The notes below the pieces were generated by a model that saw only the letters and a program-made list of their open reading frames with translations, searched no databases and had not been told where the DNA came from. Positions 1 through 11,027 of a DNA stretch of 64,000 nucleotides are shown in pieces. The position numbers and the translations under genes are program-made. How positions within the stretch are numbered: position 1 is the first letter of the stretch; the number at the start of each line of letters is the position of its first letter. Origin of the DNA: Rhizobium sp. 9140 (lineage in GTDB: Bacteria; Pseudomonadota; Alphaproteobacteria; Rhizobiales; Rhizobiaceae); NCBI RefSeq assembly GCF_900067135.1, contig NZ_FJUR01000001.1, positions 2,421,501-2,485,500 on the forward strand. The letters are read 5' to 3'.

Positions 1-564
1 CCGCGCGCCCTTCATGGCCATCAGCCCGCCATTGCAATAGGTGATCGCCCGCTCCGCCTCCGAGGCGTCTTTTTCCTCTCGGATCGCCAGCAAAGCATCG
101 TTTTCGATGATGAGACGGCCATAGCCTGTCGGGCGGTCGGTGTGAAAGCCGATGACCACGACGTCGTCGCCGGCGGCCAGCCGCGCGCGCGCGGCCTTCA
201 ACGGCTCGGCGGTGACGAGCGGCGTATCCCCGAAGACGACGATCACATCGTCATAACCGCGCAAGATCGCCGCGCGCGCTGCAAGCACGGCATGCCCGGT
301 GCCCAGCCGCTCCGTCTGCAGGTGCGTCGTCAAAGCCAGATCGTCGCGGCGTGCGGCGGCTGCCACCGCCTCGGCGTCGCGCCCCACCACGAGAGCGGCC
401 GCTTGAATGCCGGCCCCGGAAAGCGACTCCATCACATGCGCGATCATCGCCCGGCCCGCGACCGGATGCAGCACCTTCGACATCGAGGACTTCATCCGCG
501 TGCTCTCGCCGGCGGCAAGGACCACGGCGAGGCAGGTACGGGCGTCGGTGATGGTGGTGCTCAT
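1..564 (-). CDS. glmU: GlmU, bifunctional UDP-N-acetylglucosamine pyrophosphorylase / glucosamine-1-phosphate acetyltransferase (N-terminal part, cut by window edge)
   Basis: Makes UDP-GlcNAc for peptidoglycan and LPS in the cytoplasm. Only the first 188 codons are in the window; the gene runs off base 1. The protein begins [20 protein letters not shown] and carries the nucleotidyltransferase loop [11 protein letters not shown] followed by [10 protein letters not shown], then [11 protein letters not shown] and VFGDTPLV, all typical of the uridyltransferase half. The usual LAAGxGTRM reads ESTRM here, which I recall from other rhizobial GlmU proteins. The left-handed beta-helix acetyltransferase half would lie outside. 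The ATG at 564 has an AGGGAGAG Shine-Dalgarno. It is divergent from the membrane protein at 785. A MobA-like or GlgC-like transferase is less likely because the spacing of motifs fits GlmU. Confidence 0.93.
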   Translation of the reverse strand, partial: MSTTITDARTCLAVVLAAGESTRMKSSMSKVLHPVAGRAMIAHVMESLSGAGIQAAALVVGRDAEAVAAAARRDDLALTTHLQTERLGTGHAVLAARAAILRGYDDVIVVFGDTPLVTAEPLKAARARLAAGDDVVVIGFHTDRPTGYGRLIIENDALLAIREEKDASEAERAITYCNGGLMAMKGAR

Positions 565-784
565 GGCGTCTCTCCCTGTCTCGTCCGGCCGGGCCGCCAG
601 ACGTTGCTTCAGCCTCATAGAGCAAAAGGGATGGATTTGCGAAGCAGATTTGAGGAGGAGCACGTTGGCGGCCCGGGTGACGAAGCCGTTCCGCAGCAGC
701 CCTGCGAACCCGACGTTAACGCAATGAAAAGATCACAATGCGATAAGCAAGTCCGTTCGAAATTCAGCCGCTGTGAGGCGTTCC

Positions 785-2551
785 ATGGCATCCGTCGCGA
801 ATGACCTACGCGCAGCGCCGGAAGGCCGCTATTTCCGGCTGAAGCCGTCTGCGCCGGTCCTTGCACTTGCCGCCGTCGTGCTCGCGTTGCCCTTGGCGCT
901 TCTCACCACCCTCCATCAGCCGATGGGCGCGATGATATGGGACCTCTACATCTATCTTGACGCCACCAACCGGATCGCGGGCGGGCAGATCCCATCCATC
1001 GATTTCTTCGCGCCTGTCGGTGCTCTCGGCTACTACCTCTTTGCCGGTGTGAGCTGGCTTTTCCCGAACGGACATCCGCTTTTCCTGTCGGCATGGTCGC
1101 TCCTCGTCGTCACTGCGCCCCTGATGGCGATGGTCCTGATCGACGTCCAGCGCCGCTCGACCGCCCTCGCCTTCGCGCTCCTCGCGCCGTTCCTCCTCTA
1201 TTCCCTGCTGCCGTTCAACATCGGCAACTTCTATCCCTATCCCGGTTCCGAAGGCTTCGGCATCTACAACCGCCAGGTCTGCCAGCTCCTCTATGTCCTC
1301 GCTGCGGCCCTGGTCTTTATGAAGGACGGTCGAAAGCTCTGCGGCGTCGTCGTGGCCAGCATGCTGGCGCTCTTCTTCATCAAGATCACCGGTGTCGTTG
1401 CCGGCACACTGATGTGCGGGATGGCGCTTGCCGCCGGACGGCTGAGCCTGAAGCGCTCCGTGATCGCGGCAAGCATCTTCACTGCGATCCTCATCGGCCT
1501 GGAGTTGGCGACCGGCGTCGTGTCGGCCTATATCGGAGACATCCTCGCCCTCCTCCTGCTCAACGATGAAACGCTTCTGCCGCGCCTCCTGAAGGCAGCC
1601 TCGATGAACATCGGCGTGTCGCTCGCGACAGCCGGGCTCTGCCTCGCACTTGTTCTCACCGATCTCGATCTCATCCGCCAGCATTTGCGCAAAGCGGCGT
1701 CCTCACCGTCGCCGAAGACGGTTTCGGCATTCCTCGATCTTCCCGTCGTCTGGATTTCTGTCTTTCTTCTCGCCGGCCTGTTTTTCGAAAGCCAGAATAC
1801 CGGCAGCCAAGCTCTGATCTTTCTCTACCCGCTGCTACTCGCCACCGGCCTCGATCATTACCGCCGCCACGGCAACACGGTGCGCTCCGGTGTTGTCGCG
1901 GTGCTCGCTCTCGCCGTCGTCATTCCCCCGGCGGTCGCCGTCATACAGAAGGCCAGTCGCGCCTGGGTGGGCATGTTGGGAACGGTGCGCCTCGGTCACC
2001 AGAACCTGAAGACGATGGGCGCGTTTGCCATCCGGCCGACCTTTGCAGAGCGGGCACGGCGTATGGAGGCCATGTTCGTGGAGAACCGGAGGGCTTTCGA
2101 TGCGCTGGCGGTTGCCGGCGAACCCTTCTCCGTCCTCCTGTTCAGTGACTTCGATTTCCAGTGGGCCTGGCTTGAGAACGCTGATCGCGCCATTTCCGCC
2201 GTCCGCGCTTATGAAGCCCGTCAGGGCATCCGATTCGAAACCGTTATGTCCATCGACTTCGTCAATCCGTTCCCGTGGTTGATGGATCGGCAGGCGCCAC
2301 GGCACATCGCCATCGGCGCCGATCCGACGCGGGCCGTACCGCCTCCGGGCAATGCGGAAAACGATGCCATCCGTGCTGTCGATCTCGCGCTGATGCCGAC
2401 ATGTCCCGCCACGCCGACGCAGACCGACCTGCTCGCCCTCTATGCGCCGGCCCTTCTCCCCACCCATGTCAGGGTCTCCCTCACGCCCTGCTACGATGCT
2501 TTCATCCGCAATGGCCTGCTGCCCACGTCCGACGGATCGCAGCGTCCATAA
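785..2551 (+). CDS. Large multi-spanning membrane protein, possible GT-C-type glycosyltransferase
   Basis: 588 residues from the ATG at 785; a GTG at 773 would add four residues. Residues about 20-390 hold nine or ten hydrophobic helices; the last ~190 residues are soluble. The loop after the first helix reads WDLYIYLDATNRIAGG then SIDFFAPVGALGYY. This resembles the D...Y..A..L..G.P..DF..P.G.L.Y pattern of the first periplasmic loop of GT-C glycosyltransferases that use polyprenyl-phosphate sugars. No family can be named with certainty. The likely job, inferred from topology and from its place beside glmU, is envelope polysaccharide or lipid glycosylation, with the soluble tail outside the membrane. 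The gene stands alone: the next gene starts 116 bases on. Confidence 0.8.
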   Translation: MASVANDLRAAPEGRYFRLKPSAPVLALAAVVLALPLALLTTLHQPMGAMIWDLYIYLDATNRIAGGQIPSIDFFAPVGALGYYLFAGVSWLFPNGHPLFLSAWSLLVVTAPLMAMVLIDVQRRSTALAFALLAPFLLYSLLPFNIGNFYPYPGSEGFGIYNRQVCQLLYVLAAALVFMKDGRKLCGVVVASMLALFFIKITGVVAGTLMCGMALAAGRLSLKRSVIAASIFTAILIGLELATGVVSAYIGDILALLLLNDETLLPRLLKAASMNIGVSLATAGLCLALVLTDLDLIRQHLRKAASSPSPKTVSAFLDLPVVWISVFLLAGLFFESQNTGSQALIFLYPLLLATGLDHYRRHGNTVRSGVVAVLALAVVIPPAVAVIQKASRAWVGMLGTVRLGHQNLKTMGAFAIRPTFAERARRMEAMFVENRRAFDALAVAGEPFSVLLFSDFDFQWAWLENADRAISAVRAYEARQGIRFETVMSIDFVNPFPWLMDRQAPRHIAIGADPTRAVPPPGNAENDAIRAVDLALMPTCPATPTQTDLLALYAPALLPTHVRVSLTPCYDAFIRNGLLPTSDGSQRP

Positions 2552-2667
2552 GACGGCCATTGCAATTTCTCCTTAAATTGATTCCGATTTGGAAATTTAT
2601 GCAGTAAGGAACGACACGGTTTGCCACGGGGCGAACGCGTGTTTTGTCGGTTGAGGTGCGCAGTCTT

Positions 2668-4557
2668 ATGTTGGAAATGCTGAGGAGAGGCGCCCAGACC
2701 TGGGTCGTCAAAGGCCTGTTGATCGTTCTCGTCGCCTCGTTCGCAGTCTGGGGCGTCTCGTCTTCCATCGCGCCGAGTGCGTCGACGGCCGTTGTGACCG
2801 TCGGTGACGTCAAGGTATCCCCGGCAGACTTCCGGCTTGCCTATGAGCGGCAGCTGGCCCAGCTTTCCCGCCAGTTCGGCACCCGCCTGTCGCGCGATCA
2901 GGCCCGCGCCTTCGGAGTCGAGGCGCAGGTCTATTCGCAGCTTGTGGCGGGCGCGACGCTCGACCAGCTGTCGAGCGACATGAACCTCGGCCTGTCGCAG
3001 GATCGCCTCGCGACGCTGATCAGCCAGGACCCGGCTTTCCGCGCCGTGAACGGCCAGTTCGATCGCACCGTCTTCTCCAGCGTTCTGCGCAATGCTGGTC
3101 TTCGCGAGGTCGATTACATCACGAATCGCAGCCAGGTTGCGGTGCGCTCGCAGATCGTCGAGGCCCTGTCGGATGGTTTCAAGGCGCCGACGGTCCTGAA
3201 GGACGCGCTGAAGACCTACCAGAACGAAACGCGCTCGCTCGACTACCTGCTTCTTTCGAATGCCAATGTTGATCCCATCAAGGCACCGGCCGACGACGTG
3301 CTTGCGCCCTGGTTCGAGGAGCACAAGGCCGAGTATCGCGCCCCCGAATTTCGCAAGATCTCCTATGTGAAGCTTGAGCCGACCGATATCGCCAACCCGG
3401 CCGGGGTCACCGAGGACGAACTGCGCGCCGACTACGAGAAGCGCAAGGCAACCTTCAGCACGCCGGAAACGCGCACGATCGAGCAGCTCACCTTTGCCAG
3501 CCGCACGGACGCGGATGCCGCAGCGGCAAAACTCGCTGCCGGCACCACCTTCGATGCGCTCGTTTCCGAGCAGGGCAAGACCTCCGGCGATGTTCTTCTC
3601 GGCGACTTCACCCGCGAGCGCGTCCCGGATGCGAAGCTTGGCGATGCCGCCTTTGCGGTGGCCGCCGATGGCGGCACGACGCCCGTTGTCGATGGCGCCT
3701 TCGGCCCGGTCGTTCTGCGGGTCACCAACATTCGTCCCGCGACCACGCGGTCCTTCGACGAGGTCAAGGAAGAGCTCCGCCAGGAGGTCGCCCTTGCCAA
3801 TGCGAGCAACGAGATCACGGCGATCCACGACAAGTTCGAGGATGCGCGTATTTCCGGCGCTACGCTTCAGGACGCGGCGACGGAAAGCAACCTGAAGGCC
3901 GTCTCCATTCCCGCCGTCGATGCGCGCGGTAACGATGCGCAGGGCGAAAGGATCGCCGACCTGCCGCAGCCGCAGGAACTGCTGGCCGAAGTCTTCAAGG
4001 CCGACCCAGGCAGCGATACCCTGCCGATCAATCTCGGCCGCGACGGCTATGTCTGGTTCGAGGTCGAGGACGTCATGCCCGCCCGCGATCGCACGCTGGA
4101 CGAATCGCGTGAAAAGGTCGTCGCCGACTGGACGGCCGAGCAGCAACGTGCCGAACTGGCCAAGCGCGCCGCGGACCTGAAGGCACGTGTCGAAAAGGGC
4201 GAAACTCTTCAGACGATTGCGACGGAACTGGGCATCGCCGTCGAGACCAAGACAGGTCTCCGCCGCACGGCACAGGATGCGGCGCTCTCTCCCGCTGCCG
4301 TAACGGCTGCCTTCAGCGGCCCGAACGGCCTCGTGACGAACGCGCCCGGCACCGATGGCGAAGGACAGATCCTGCTCAAGGTGACGGCCGTCGAAAATGC
4401 AGCCGGCGATGCGCTGGATCAGGACAGCCGTCAGGTCGACGCCATCGCCCAGGCAAGCGGCGACGACATTCTCGACCAGATGGTGACCGAGTTGCAGACC
4501 CGCTACGGCGTTTCGATCAATCAGCAGGTGGCCGAAACGGCGCTGGCACAGCAGTAG
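2668..4557 (+). CDS. ppiD: PpiD-like periplasmic peptidyl-prolyl cis-trans isomerase / chaperone
   Basis: Membrane-anchored folding helper for exported proteins. 629 residues from the ATG at 2668 ([12 protein letters not shown]); a TTG at 2644 is possible, but the ATG has a GAGG about ten bases upstream. A single helix near residues 15-33 ([20 protein letters not shown]) anchors it, followed by the SurA_N-type chaperone region (about 40-170), a parvulin-like domain (about 225-370) and a long C-terminal region with a second weak parvulin-like repeat. Rhizobial PpiD proteins of about 630 residues are common. It lies 14 bases upstream of trpD and is probably cotranscribed with it. The isomerase activity of alphaproteobacterial PpiD is often doubtful; a chaperone role is safer. 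Confidence 0.88.
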   Translation: MLEMLRRGAQTWVVKGLLIVLVASFAVWGVSSSIAPSASTAVVTVGDVKVSPADFRLAYERQLAQLSRQFGTRLSRDQARAFGVEAQVYSQLVAGATLDQLSSDMNLGLSQDRLATLISQDPAFRAVNGQFDRTVFSSVLRNAGLREVDYITNRSQVAVRSQIVEALSDGFKAPTVLKDALKTYQNETRSLDYLLLSNANVDPIKAPADDVLAPWFEEHKAEYRAPEFRKISYVKLEPTDIANPAGVTEDELRADYEKRKATFSTPETRTIEQLTFASRTDADAAAAKLAAGTTFDALVSEQGKTSGDVLLGDFTRERVPDAKLGDAAFAVAADGGTTPVVDGAFGPVVLRVTNIRPATTRSFDEVKEELRQEVALANASNEITAIHDKFEDARISGATLQDAATESNLKAVSIPAVDARGNDAQGERIADLPQPQELLAEVFKADPGSDTLPINLGRDGYVWFEVEDVMPARDRTLDESREKVVADWTAEQQRAELAKRAADLKARVEKGETLQTIATELGIAVETKTGLRRTAQDAALSPAAVTAAFSGPNGLVTNAPGTDGEGQILLKVTAVENAAGDALDQDSRQVDAIAQASGDDILDQMVTELQTRYGVSINQQVAETALAQQ

Positions 4558-4571
4558 GCGGACGGTATCGT

Positions 4572-5591
<1,020 letters not shown>

Positions 5592-5592
5592 C

Positions 5593-6408
5593 ATGAGCGA
5601 CATTCTGCACCGCATCGAACTCTACAAGCGCGAGGAGATCGCCGCCGCCAAGGCGCGTGTTTCTCTCGATGACCTCAAGGCCATGAGCGCCGGACAGGAA
5701 GCCCCGCGCGGGTTCCTGAAGACGCTGGAGGCCAAGCGCGCGGCAGGCAAATATGGCCTGATCGCCGAGATCAAGAAGGCGTCCCCCAGCAAGGGCCTGA
5801 TCCGGCCGGACTTCGATCCGCCGGCACTCGCCAAGGCCTATGAGCTTGGCGGCGCGGCCTGCCTGTCGGTGCTGACAGATGGACCGAGCTTTCAGGGCGC
5901 ACCGGAATTTCTGACGGCCGCCCGCGCCGCCTGCGATCTGCCGGCACTGCGCAAGGATTTCATGTTCGAAACCTATCAGGTGCATGAGGCCCGCGCCTGG
6001 GGCGCCGATTGCATTCTACTGATCATGGCCTCGCTTGCCGACGACGACGCGCGCCGGCTGGAAGACTGCGCATTTAACCTCGGCATGGACGTCCTGGTCG
6101 AAGTGCATGACGAGCCGGAAATGGAGCGCGCGCTCCGCCTGTCGTCACCCCTGCTCGGTATCAACAACCGCAACCTGAAGACCTTCGCAGTCGATCTCGC
6201 CGTCTCCGAACGTCTTGCGCCGATGGTGCCGGACGACCGGCATCTCGTCGGCGAGAGCGGCATCTTTACCCCGGCCGACTGCGCCCGCATGAAAGCCGCA
6301 AGCATCGGCACCTTCCTCGTCGGCGAGAGCCTGATGCGGCAGGAGGATGTGGCGGCCGCAACCCGGCTCCTGCTATCGGATTCCGCCACGACGCAGGCAG
6401 CTGAGTGA
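5593..6408 (+). CDS. trpC: Indole-3-glycerol phosphate synthase
   Basis: Closes the indole ring from CdRP in tryptophan synthesis. 271 residues, a TIM barrel. Visible motifs are [13 protein letters not shown] (catalytic Lys and phosphate loop), [39 protein letters not shown] and GESGIFTP. The ATG at 5593 follows a perfect AGGAGG at 5581-5586, which lies inside the end of trpD; a reading frame open from 5575 has no comparable ribosome site. The stop TGA overlaps the moaC start (TGATG), so translation is coupled. It is monofunctional: no TrpF domain is fused. Confidence 0.97.
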   Translation: MSDILHRIELYKREEIAAAKARVSLDDLKAMSAGQEAPRGFLKTLEAKRAAGKYGLIAEIKKASPSKGLIRPDFDPPALAKAYELGGAACLSVLTDGPSFQGAPEFLTAARAACDLPALRKDFMFETYQVHEARAWGADCILLIMASLADDDARRLEDCAFNLGMDVLVEVHDEPEMERALRLSSPLLGINNRNLKTFAVDLAVSERLAPMVPDDRHLVGESGIFTPADCARMKAASIGTFLVGESLMRQEDVAAATRLLLSDSATTQAAE

Positions 6409-6917
6409 TGTCGAGGGCGCCGCTGACCCATCTCGGCGAAACCGGCGAGGCCAGCATGGTCGATGTCGGCGACAAGAGCGAGACGGTGCGGGTCGCCGTC
6501 GCCGAGGGCTATGTCCGAATGCAGCCGGAAACGCTGCGCATCATCCTTGCGGGCGACGCCAAGAAGGGCGACGTCATTGGAACCGCCCGCCTCGCCGGCA
6601 TCATGGCGGCCAAGCAGACGGCCAGCCTCATCCCGCTCTGTCACCCGCTGATGCTGACCAAGGTCTCGGTCGATATCGTGCCCGACGAGACCCTGCCCGG
6701 TCTGCGCGTCGAGACACTGGCAAAGCTCAGCGGCCGCACCGGCGTCGAGATGGAGGCACTGACGGCCGCAAGCGTCGCCTGCCTGACGATCTACGACATG
6801 GCGAAGGCCGTCGATCGCGAAATGGAAATCGGCGGCATCCGCCTTCTGAAAAAGTCCGGCGGACGCTCCGGCGACTACGTGCGCGAAGCGACGACCCGCG
6901 AGACCTTATCGCCATGA
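6408..6917 (+). CDS. moaC: Cyclic pyranopterin monophosphate synthase MoaC
   Basis: Converts the MoaA product to cyclic pyranopterin monophosphate in molybdenum-cofactor synthesis. 169 residues from the ATG overlapping the trpC stop; a GTG one codon earlier (6405) is also open. Conserved blocks are [10 protein letters not shown] near the N-terminus, [28 protein letters not shown] (catalytic His region), [11 protein letters not shown] and [10 protein letters not shown], ending with the KSGGRSGDY block. The stop overlaps moeA by ATGA. Placement in a trp operon is a known rhizobial arrangement and probably reflects cotranscription rather than a shared pathway. Confidence 0.97.
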   Translation: MSRAPLTHLGETGEASMVDVGDKSETVRVAVAEGYVRMQPETLRIILAGDAKKGDVIGTARLAGIMAAKQTASLIPLCHPLMLTKVSVDIVPDETLPGLRVETLAKLSGRTGVEMEALTAASVACLTIYDMAKAVDREMEIGGIRLLKKSGGRSGDYVREATTRETLSP

Positions 6918-8131
6918 GCCTGCTTCCCGTCGAAGACGCACTGGCGCGCCTGCTGGCCGCCGCTCGCCCCGTGACGGAAACGGAGGTGGCCGCCATCGGT
7001 GAAGCGCATGGCCGCGTCCTCGCCTTCGATCTCGCATCCCGCCTCACCCATCCGCCGTTCGACTCGTCCGCCATGGACGGCTACGCGCTGCGTGCCGAGG
7101 ATATTGCGGAGATCGGCGCCATCGTCACTGTCATTGGCGAATCAGCGGCCGGTAATCGCTTCATGGGGACGGTGCTCCCGGGACAGGCCGTGCGCATCTT
7201 CACCGGTGCGCCCGTGCCGGAAGGCGCTGATACGGTGCTGATACAGGAAGATGCCGAACGGCTCGACGGCCATCGCATCCAGACCCGGTTCGTACCCGCC
7301 AAAGGCCGCCATATTCGGCCGCGGGGCCAGGATTTTCACGAAGGTGATGTCGTTCTCCACGCCGGCGATCAGCTTGATTCAGGTCGCCTGACGGTGGCAG
7401 CCGGCATGAACCATGCCCGTCTCGACGTCTTCCGGCCCGTCCGTGTTGCTATTCTCGCAACAGGAGACGAACTTCTGCCACCCGGGAGTACACTCGGACC
7501 CGACCAGATCATCGCATCGAACACGCTCGGCATCGCCGCCATCGCACGGGAGAATGGCGCGGAGATCATCGACCTCGGCATCGCTCCCGACAGGAGGTCG
7601 AGCATCAAGGAGCGATTGGCGACCGCGCAAGAAACAGGCGCCGACATCCTCATCACGCTCGGCGGTGCTTCCGTCGGCGATCATGATCTCGTCCAGTCGA
7701 CCCTCGTCGGTGCGGGAATGGAACTCGATTTCTGGCGCATCGCCATGCGCCCCGGTAAACCGCTGATGGTCGGCCGTCTCGGCGACATGCAGGTGCTCGG
7801 CCTTCCCGGCAACCCCGTGTCGAGCCTCGTCTGCGGTCTCCTCTTCCTGGAGCCCCTTGTCCGCACCCTCGCTCATCTGAAGGCCCGCAACCGCCTCGCG
7901 GCCGCCACCACCGCCGGGCCGCTTGCCGCCAACGACAAGCGTCAGGACTATATCCGCGCAAAGCTCGAGCGTCTGGCGGATGGCAGCCTGTCGGCGACAG
8001 CCTTCGAGCGGCAGGATTCCTCGATGATGCAGACATTCGCGCAGTCGGATGCCCTCATCGTTCGAGCACCGGGCGCACCAGCGCTTGAAGCAGGATCGGC
8101 CTGCACCGTCCTTATTCTCCGCGACGCTTAG
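6914..8131 (+). CDS. moeA: Molybdopterin molybdenumtransferase MoeA
   Basis: Inserts molybdate into adenylylated molybdopterin. 405 residues from the ATG that overlaps the moaC stop. Domains in order: the N-terminal MoeA domain with [14 protein letters not shown] (near 48-62) and [19 protein letters not shown], the central MogA-like MoCF domain with [23 protein letters not shown] (the GGxS/D molybdopterin site) and LPGNPVSS, and a C-terminal beta-barrel. In many rhizobia lexA follows this gene; here it does not, and a 48-residue membrane peptide follows after 100 bases. Confidence 0.96.
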   Translation: MSLLPVEDALARLLAAARPVTETEVAAIGEAHGRVLAFDLASRLTHPPFDSSAMDGYALRAEDIAEIGAIVTVIGESAAGNRFMGTVLPGQAVRIFTGAPVPEGADTVLIQEDAERLDGHRIQTRFVPAKGRHIRPRGQDFHEGDVVLHAGDQLDSGRLTVAAGMNHARLDVFRPVRVAILATGDELLPPGSTLGPDQIIASNTLGIAAIARENGAEIIDLGIAPDRRSSIKERLATAQETGADILITLGGASVGDHDLVQSTLVGAGMELDFWRIAMRPGKPLMVGRLGDMQVLGLPGNPVSSLVCGLLFLEPLVRTLAHLKARNRLAAATTAGPLAANDKRQDYIRAKLERLADGSLSATAFERQDSSMMQTFAQSDALIVRAPGAPALEAGSACTVLILRDA

Positions 8132-8231
8132 GCCGATCGCCTATCTCTTGGCACCGTCCGCGATCTTCACAAATCCGCGGCCCGCCCTATCTCGTCTAGC
8201 GGTAAGTATCGGTAACGAAGGGGATATCAGC

Positions 8232-8378
8232 ATGAACCGAAACGGACTTTACGCGCTGTTGGGCGCATTGGTTGTCCTGGTCATCGTCATGGGCGTCTAC
8301 ATCTACGACCGCGAGAAAGAACCGCAGGGCGTAGAACTCAAGATCGGCGAAAACGGCATTTCGGTTGAGGAAAACTGA
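8232..8378 (+). CDS. Small single-span membrane protein, 48 residues
   Basis: Starts at the ATG at 8232 with a GGGGAT-type ribosome site (AAGGGGATATCAGC). Residues 5-24 (GLYALLGALVVLVIVMGVYI) form one membrane helix with an Asn/Arg-Asn N-terminus, followed by a charged tail of about 23 residues (YDREKEPQGVELKIGENGIS). The tail is probably periplasmic or cytoplasmic depending on an orientation I cannot settle. Similar short proteins occur in rhizobia, but I know no function. It lies between moeA and a terminator, so it may be the last gene of the trp-moa transcript or have its own promoter. Confidence 0.7.
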   Translation: MNRNGLYALLGALVVLVIVMGVYIYDREKEPQGVELKIGENGISVEEN

Positions 8379-8500
8379 AAATTTGAAGGGTGACGTAAAA
8401 CGGACACGTTAACTCTTTATTAACCATTCCAGCAGATACTGAGGGTCAGGTGATCTGACTACGGATGAACTAGCAGGTTACAGAAACTCTGAAAACGGAA

Positions 8501-8528
8501 GGTCGGGCAACCCCCGGCCTTTTTGTTT
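8501..8528 (+). terminator. Rho-independent terminator, probably bidirectional
   Basis: GGTCGGG (8501-8507) pairs with CCCGGCC (8513-8519), with one G-T wobble and a five-base loop, and is followed by TTTTTGTTT. It ends the plus-strand transcript carrying the 48-residue protein. On the other strand the stem is followed by TTCCGTTTTC, so it may also end the corC-like gene. Confidence 0.8.
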
Positions 8529-8562
8529 GTCTCGAGCCTGCTGCGATCCGGCAAACTCTGCC

Positions 8563-9858
8563 TCAACGCTCCGTCGATGCGACGTCGAGTTTCGACACCA
8601 GGATCTTGTCGATCCGGCGGCTGTCCATGTCCACCACTTCAAACCGGTACCCGAATGCCTCGGCCACATCGCCCTCTTCGGGGGACTTGCGCAGTTCCTG
8701 CACGAGGAAGCCGGCAATGGTCTCATAACTGCCATCCGAATCGATTTCGTCGATGCCGATGGTCAGGTGGATTTCGTCGATCGGCGTGCGTCCATCCACG
8801 AGATAGGACCCGTCCTCGCGCAGGCGGATCAGCGCGTGCTCGATATCGTCGTAGTTCGATGGGAGAACGCCGACAATCGCCTCGAGAATATCGGCGATCG
8901 TGATGATGCCTTCGATGCTGCCATACTCGTCGACGATCATGGCCATGTTGATGCGCGAGGACTTAAAGGCCTCCAGCGCCTTGAGGCACGAGGCTGTCTC
9001 CGGCAGCGCGTGCAGTTCCTTCACGAAGACGCGGATGTCGAAAGCCCCGCGGTCGCTGACGTTCAGCACCTCTTTCACAAGCACGGCACCGAGAATCTCT
9101 CCCGTGGACGTGTCCATGACAGGATAACGCGAATGCGAGGTCTGCTCGATCTTCGCGCGCACAGCCTCCAGCGTGTCGTTCGCGTCGATGAAGCTCACCT
9201 CGGTCCGGTGAGTCATGATGGATTTGACGTTGCGATCGCCGAGCCGAATGATGCGGCGCAGCATTTCATGCTCGGATTTTTCGATGGCGCCGCTCTCGAC
9301 GCCCTCCGCCATGATCGCCTGCACTTCCTCTTCCGTCACCGCATCCTTGTTGCTGGTCACGCCGAAGACATGCATGAAAACCTTGGCGGAACCTTCAAAC
9401 AGGTACACGACCGGCGAGACGACCTTGGACAGGATCGACATCGGCCGCGCCACAAACATGGCGATGCCTTCGGAATTGCGCAGTGCCAGCTGTTTGGGAA
9501 TGAGCTCGCCGATAACCACAGAGAGATAGGTGATGAGCGTGACGACCAGGGCGACCGAGACGGTGCTGCCATAGGGGTTGATCCAGCTGATATCGTTGAG
9601 GACCGGCGCCAGCTTGTCGGCGATCGTCGCGCCACCATAGGCGCCGGCCAGCGTACCCACGAGCGTGATGCCGACCTGCACGGTCGAGAGGAACTTGCCC
9701 GGATCTTCCGCAAGGTTCAGCGCCATCTCCGCACGGACGTTTCCCTGCCGGGCCATTTGCCGCAACATCGGCCGGCTGACGGAGACGAGCGCCATTTCCG
9801 ACATGGCAAAGAAGGCATTGATCAGAAGAAGAACGAAAATGACGAGCAGTTCGGACAT
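8563..9858 (-). CDS. CorC/HlyC-family (CNNM-type) membrane protein with CBS domains
   Basis: 431 residues in three parts: an N-terminal CNNM/DUF21 transmembrane domain (about 1-195; LLVIFVLLLINAFFAMSEMAL at the start, then GEAIPK-like GELIPKQLAL near 120), two CBS domains (about 205-330; VMTxR-like IMTHRTEVSFID, and IVDEYGSIEGIITIADILE), and a CorC_HlyC transporter-associated domain (about 345-430; DGSYLVDGRTPIDE). This is the architecture of magnesium/cobalt efflux or magnesium-homeostasis proteins. The old name hemolysin is misleading. The start ATG at 9858 follows 144 non-coding bases. No partner gene is adjacent. Confidence 0.93.
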   Translation of the reverse strand: MSELLVIFVLLLINAFFAMSEMALVSVSRPMLRQMARQGNVRAEMALNLAEDPGKFLSTVQVGITLVGTLAGAYGGATIADKLAPVLNDISWINPYGSTVSVALVVTLITYLSVVIGELIPKQLALRNSEGIAMFVARPMSILSKVVSPVVYLFEGSAKVFMHVFGVTSNKDAVTEEEVQAIMAEGVESGAIEKSEHEMLRRIIRLGDRNVKSIMTHRTEVSFIDANDTLEAVRAKIEQTSHSRYPVMDTSTGEILGAVLVKEVLNVSDRGAFDIRVFVKELHALPETASCLKALEAFKSSRINMAMIVDEYGSIEGIITIADILEAIVGVLPSNYDDIEHALIRLREDGSYLVDGRTPIDEIHLTIGIDEIDSDGSYETIAGFLVQELRKSPEEGDVAEAFGYRFEVVDMDSRRIDKILVSKLDVASTER

Positions 9859-10002
9859 GGATCCTCGAAAACCGATGTTCCGCGCCGTGCAGGTTTCACA
9901 GCACGCGATATCATCGTTTTCATGAAATAGGCGGAACCGCGCAATGCAGCAAGGCGCGATACGGCAAGTTTCACCATTCTTGCCGTCACGGACCGACGAT
10001 TG

Positions 10003-10761
10003 TCAGCCAGCGACCGTTTCGGGCGCGTCATCCATGGCCACACGAACACGTGCGCGGCCGACCCGAATGACCACCTCCATCGCCGCGCGGGCTCCCGCCT
10101 CGTCGCGACGGCTGATCTGCTCCACGATGCGGATATGATTGCGCGAGACGTCCTCGATGCCCTCACGATCGGCTGCGGGCGAGCTGAGCTTGAAAATGCC
10201 GACCAGAGCCGCCTCGATCAGGCTGCCGACGCTGCGCATGAAAGGATTGGCCGACGCCTCGGCCACGGCGAGGTGAAAGCGCAGATCCGCGACGGCCAGC
10301 GATTCGGGCGTATGCATGGGATCGCCCATAGCGACGGCCAACCGCATCATATGGCTGATCTCTGCTTCGGTCGCATGGATGGCAGCCAGTGCCGCGGCAT
10401 GCGGCTCGAAGGCCATGCGGACCTCACTGATATGCGTCAGGAAGTCCTCGTCGATGCCGTTGTGGAAGTGCCAGGTGAGGATGTCGCTGTCGAACAGGTT
10501 CCACTGGCTGCGGGCGGTCACCCGCGTTCCGATCCGCGCACGCGGCACGATCAGGCCCTTGGCAGCCAATGTCTTCATGGCCTCGCGCAGCACGGTGCGG
10601 GACACCTTGAAGCGCATGGCCAACTCCTGATCGCCCGGCAGGATCGTGCCGACGGGAAACTCTCCGGAAATGATGGCCCGGCCGAGGACATCCACGACCT
10701 GCGAATGGCTCGTGCGCGTATCGACGCCTGTGATCAGCGTCTCCAGCGGACCCCTCTTCAT
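10003..10761 (-). CDS. GntR-family transcriptional regulator, FadR/FCD subfamily
   Basis: 252 residues from the ATG at 10761, which has a GGGGGAAGC ribosome site; a frame open from 10788 lacks one. Residues about 18-80 form the winged helix (VVDVLGRAIISGEFPVG, then LAMRFKVSRTVLREAMKTLAAKGLI, the classic GntR recognition helix). Residues about 95-235 are the FCD ligand domain, with acidic/His residues of the usual metal-carboxylate pocket (EVRMAFEP, DLRFHLAVAEASANPF, NHIRIVEQI). Such proteins usually bind sugar acids or other small carboxylates. It is downstream of, and in line with, a BMP-type ABC importer but 266 bases away and behind a hairpin, so control of that importer is only a guess. 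Confidence 0.93.
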   Translation of the reverse strand: MKRGPLETLITGVDTRTSHSQVVDVLGRAIISGEFPVGTILPGDQELAMRFKVSRTVLREAMKTLAAKGLIVPRARIGTRVTARSQWNLFDSDILTWHFHNGIDEDFLTHISEVRMAFEPHAAALAAIHATEAEISHMMRLAVAMGDPMHTPESLAVADLRFHLAVAEASANPFMRSVGSLIEAALVGIFKLSSPAADREGIEDVSRNHIRIVEQISRRDEAGARAAMEVVIRVGRARVRVAMDDAPETVAG

Positions 10762-10824
10762 GCTTCCCCCTCGTCGGACTCGATACACGTTCTGTCGCCA
10801 GATCCCTCCCAGACAACAGAAAAA

Positions 10825-10840
10825 TCATATCATATGACAA
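10825..10840. promoter_or_regulatory. Palindrome upstream of the GntR gene, candidate operator
   Basis: TCATATGA (10830-10837) is a perfect eight-base palindrome inside ATATCATATGACAAT, with outer bases partly symmetric (TAT...ACA). It lies 69 bases before the GntR start in AT-rich DNA. FadR-type regulators often autoregulate through such sites, so this is a reasonable operator candidate, unproven. Confidence 0.4.
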
Positions 10841-10951
10841 TATCCGTGTCTCGGAGAGAGAGATGGAATTTTCATTTCATTTTTGAACGGAATGGAACAA
10901 AATTGGGAAGCATGAAGGAAAAGGGCGGCGCTTGTCAACACGTCGCTTAAA

Positions 10952-10980
10952 CAGCAGGGCCGATTTGGACGGCCCTGCTG
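10952..10980 (-). terminator. Strong hairpin after the BMP gene
   Basis: CAGCAGGGCCG (10952-10962) and CGGCCCTGCTG (10970-10980) form a perfect 11-bp stem with a seven-base loop. On the minus strand it is followed by TTTAAGCG. It lies 48 bases after the stop of the BMP-family binding protein and probably ends that operon, separating it from the GntR gene. Confidence 0.75.
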
Positions 10981-11027
10981 GAGCACGTTGAAGCGACTGG
11001 GCCACGCGGCGACCCGTTCGCAACGGC

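Noticed and set aside
2491..4146. A 551-codon open frame on minus over ppiD
   Set aside because: Low-complexity Arg/Gly/Ala product with no ribosome site, opposite a real gene.
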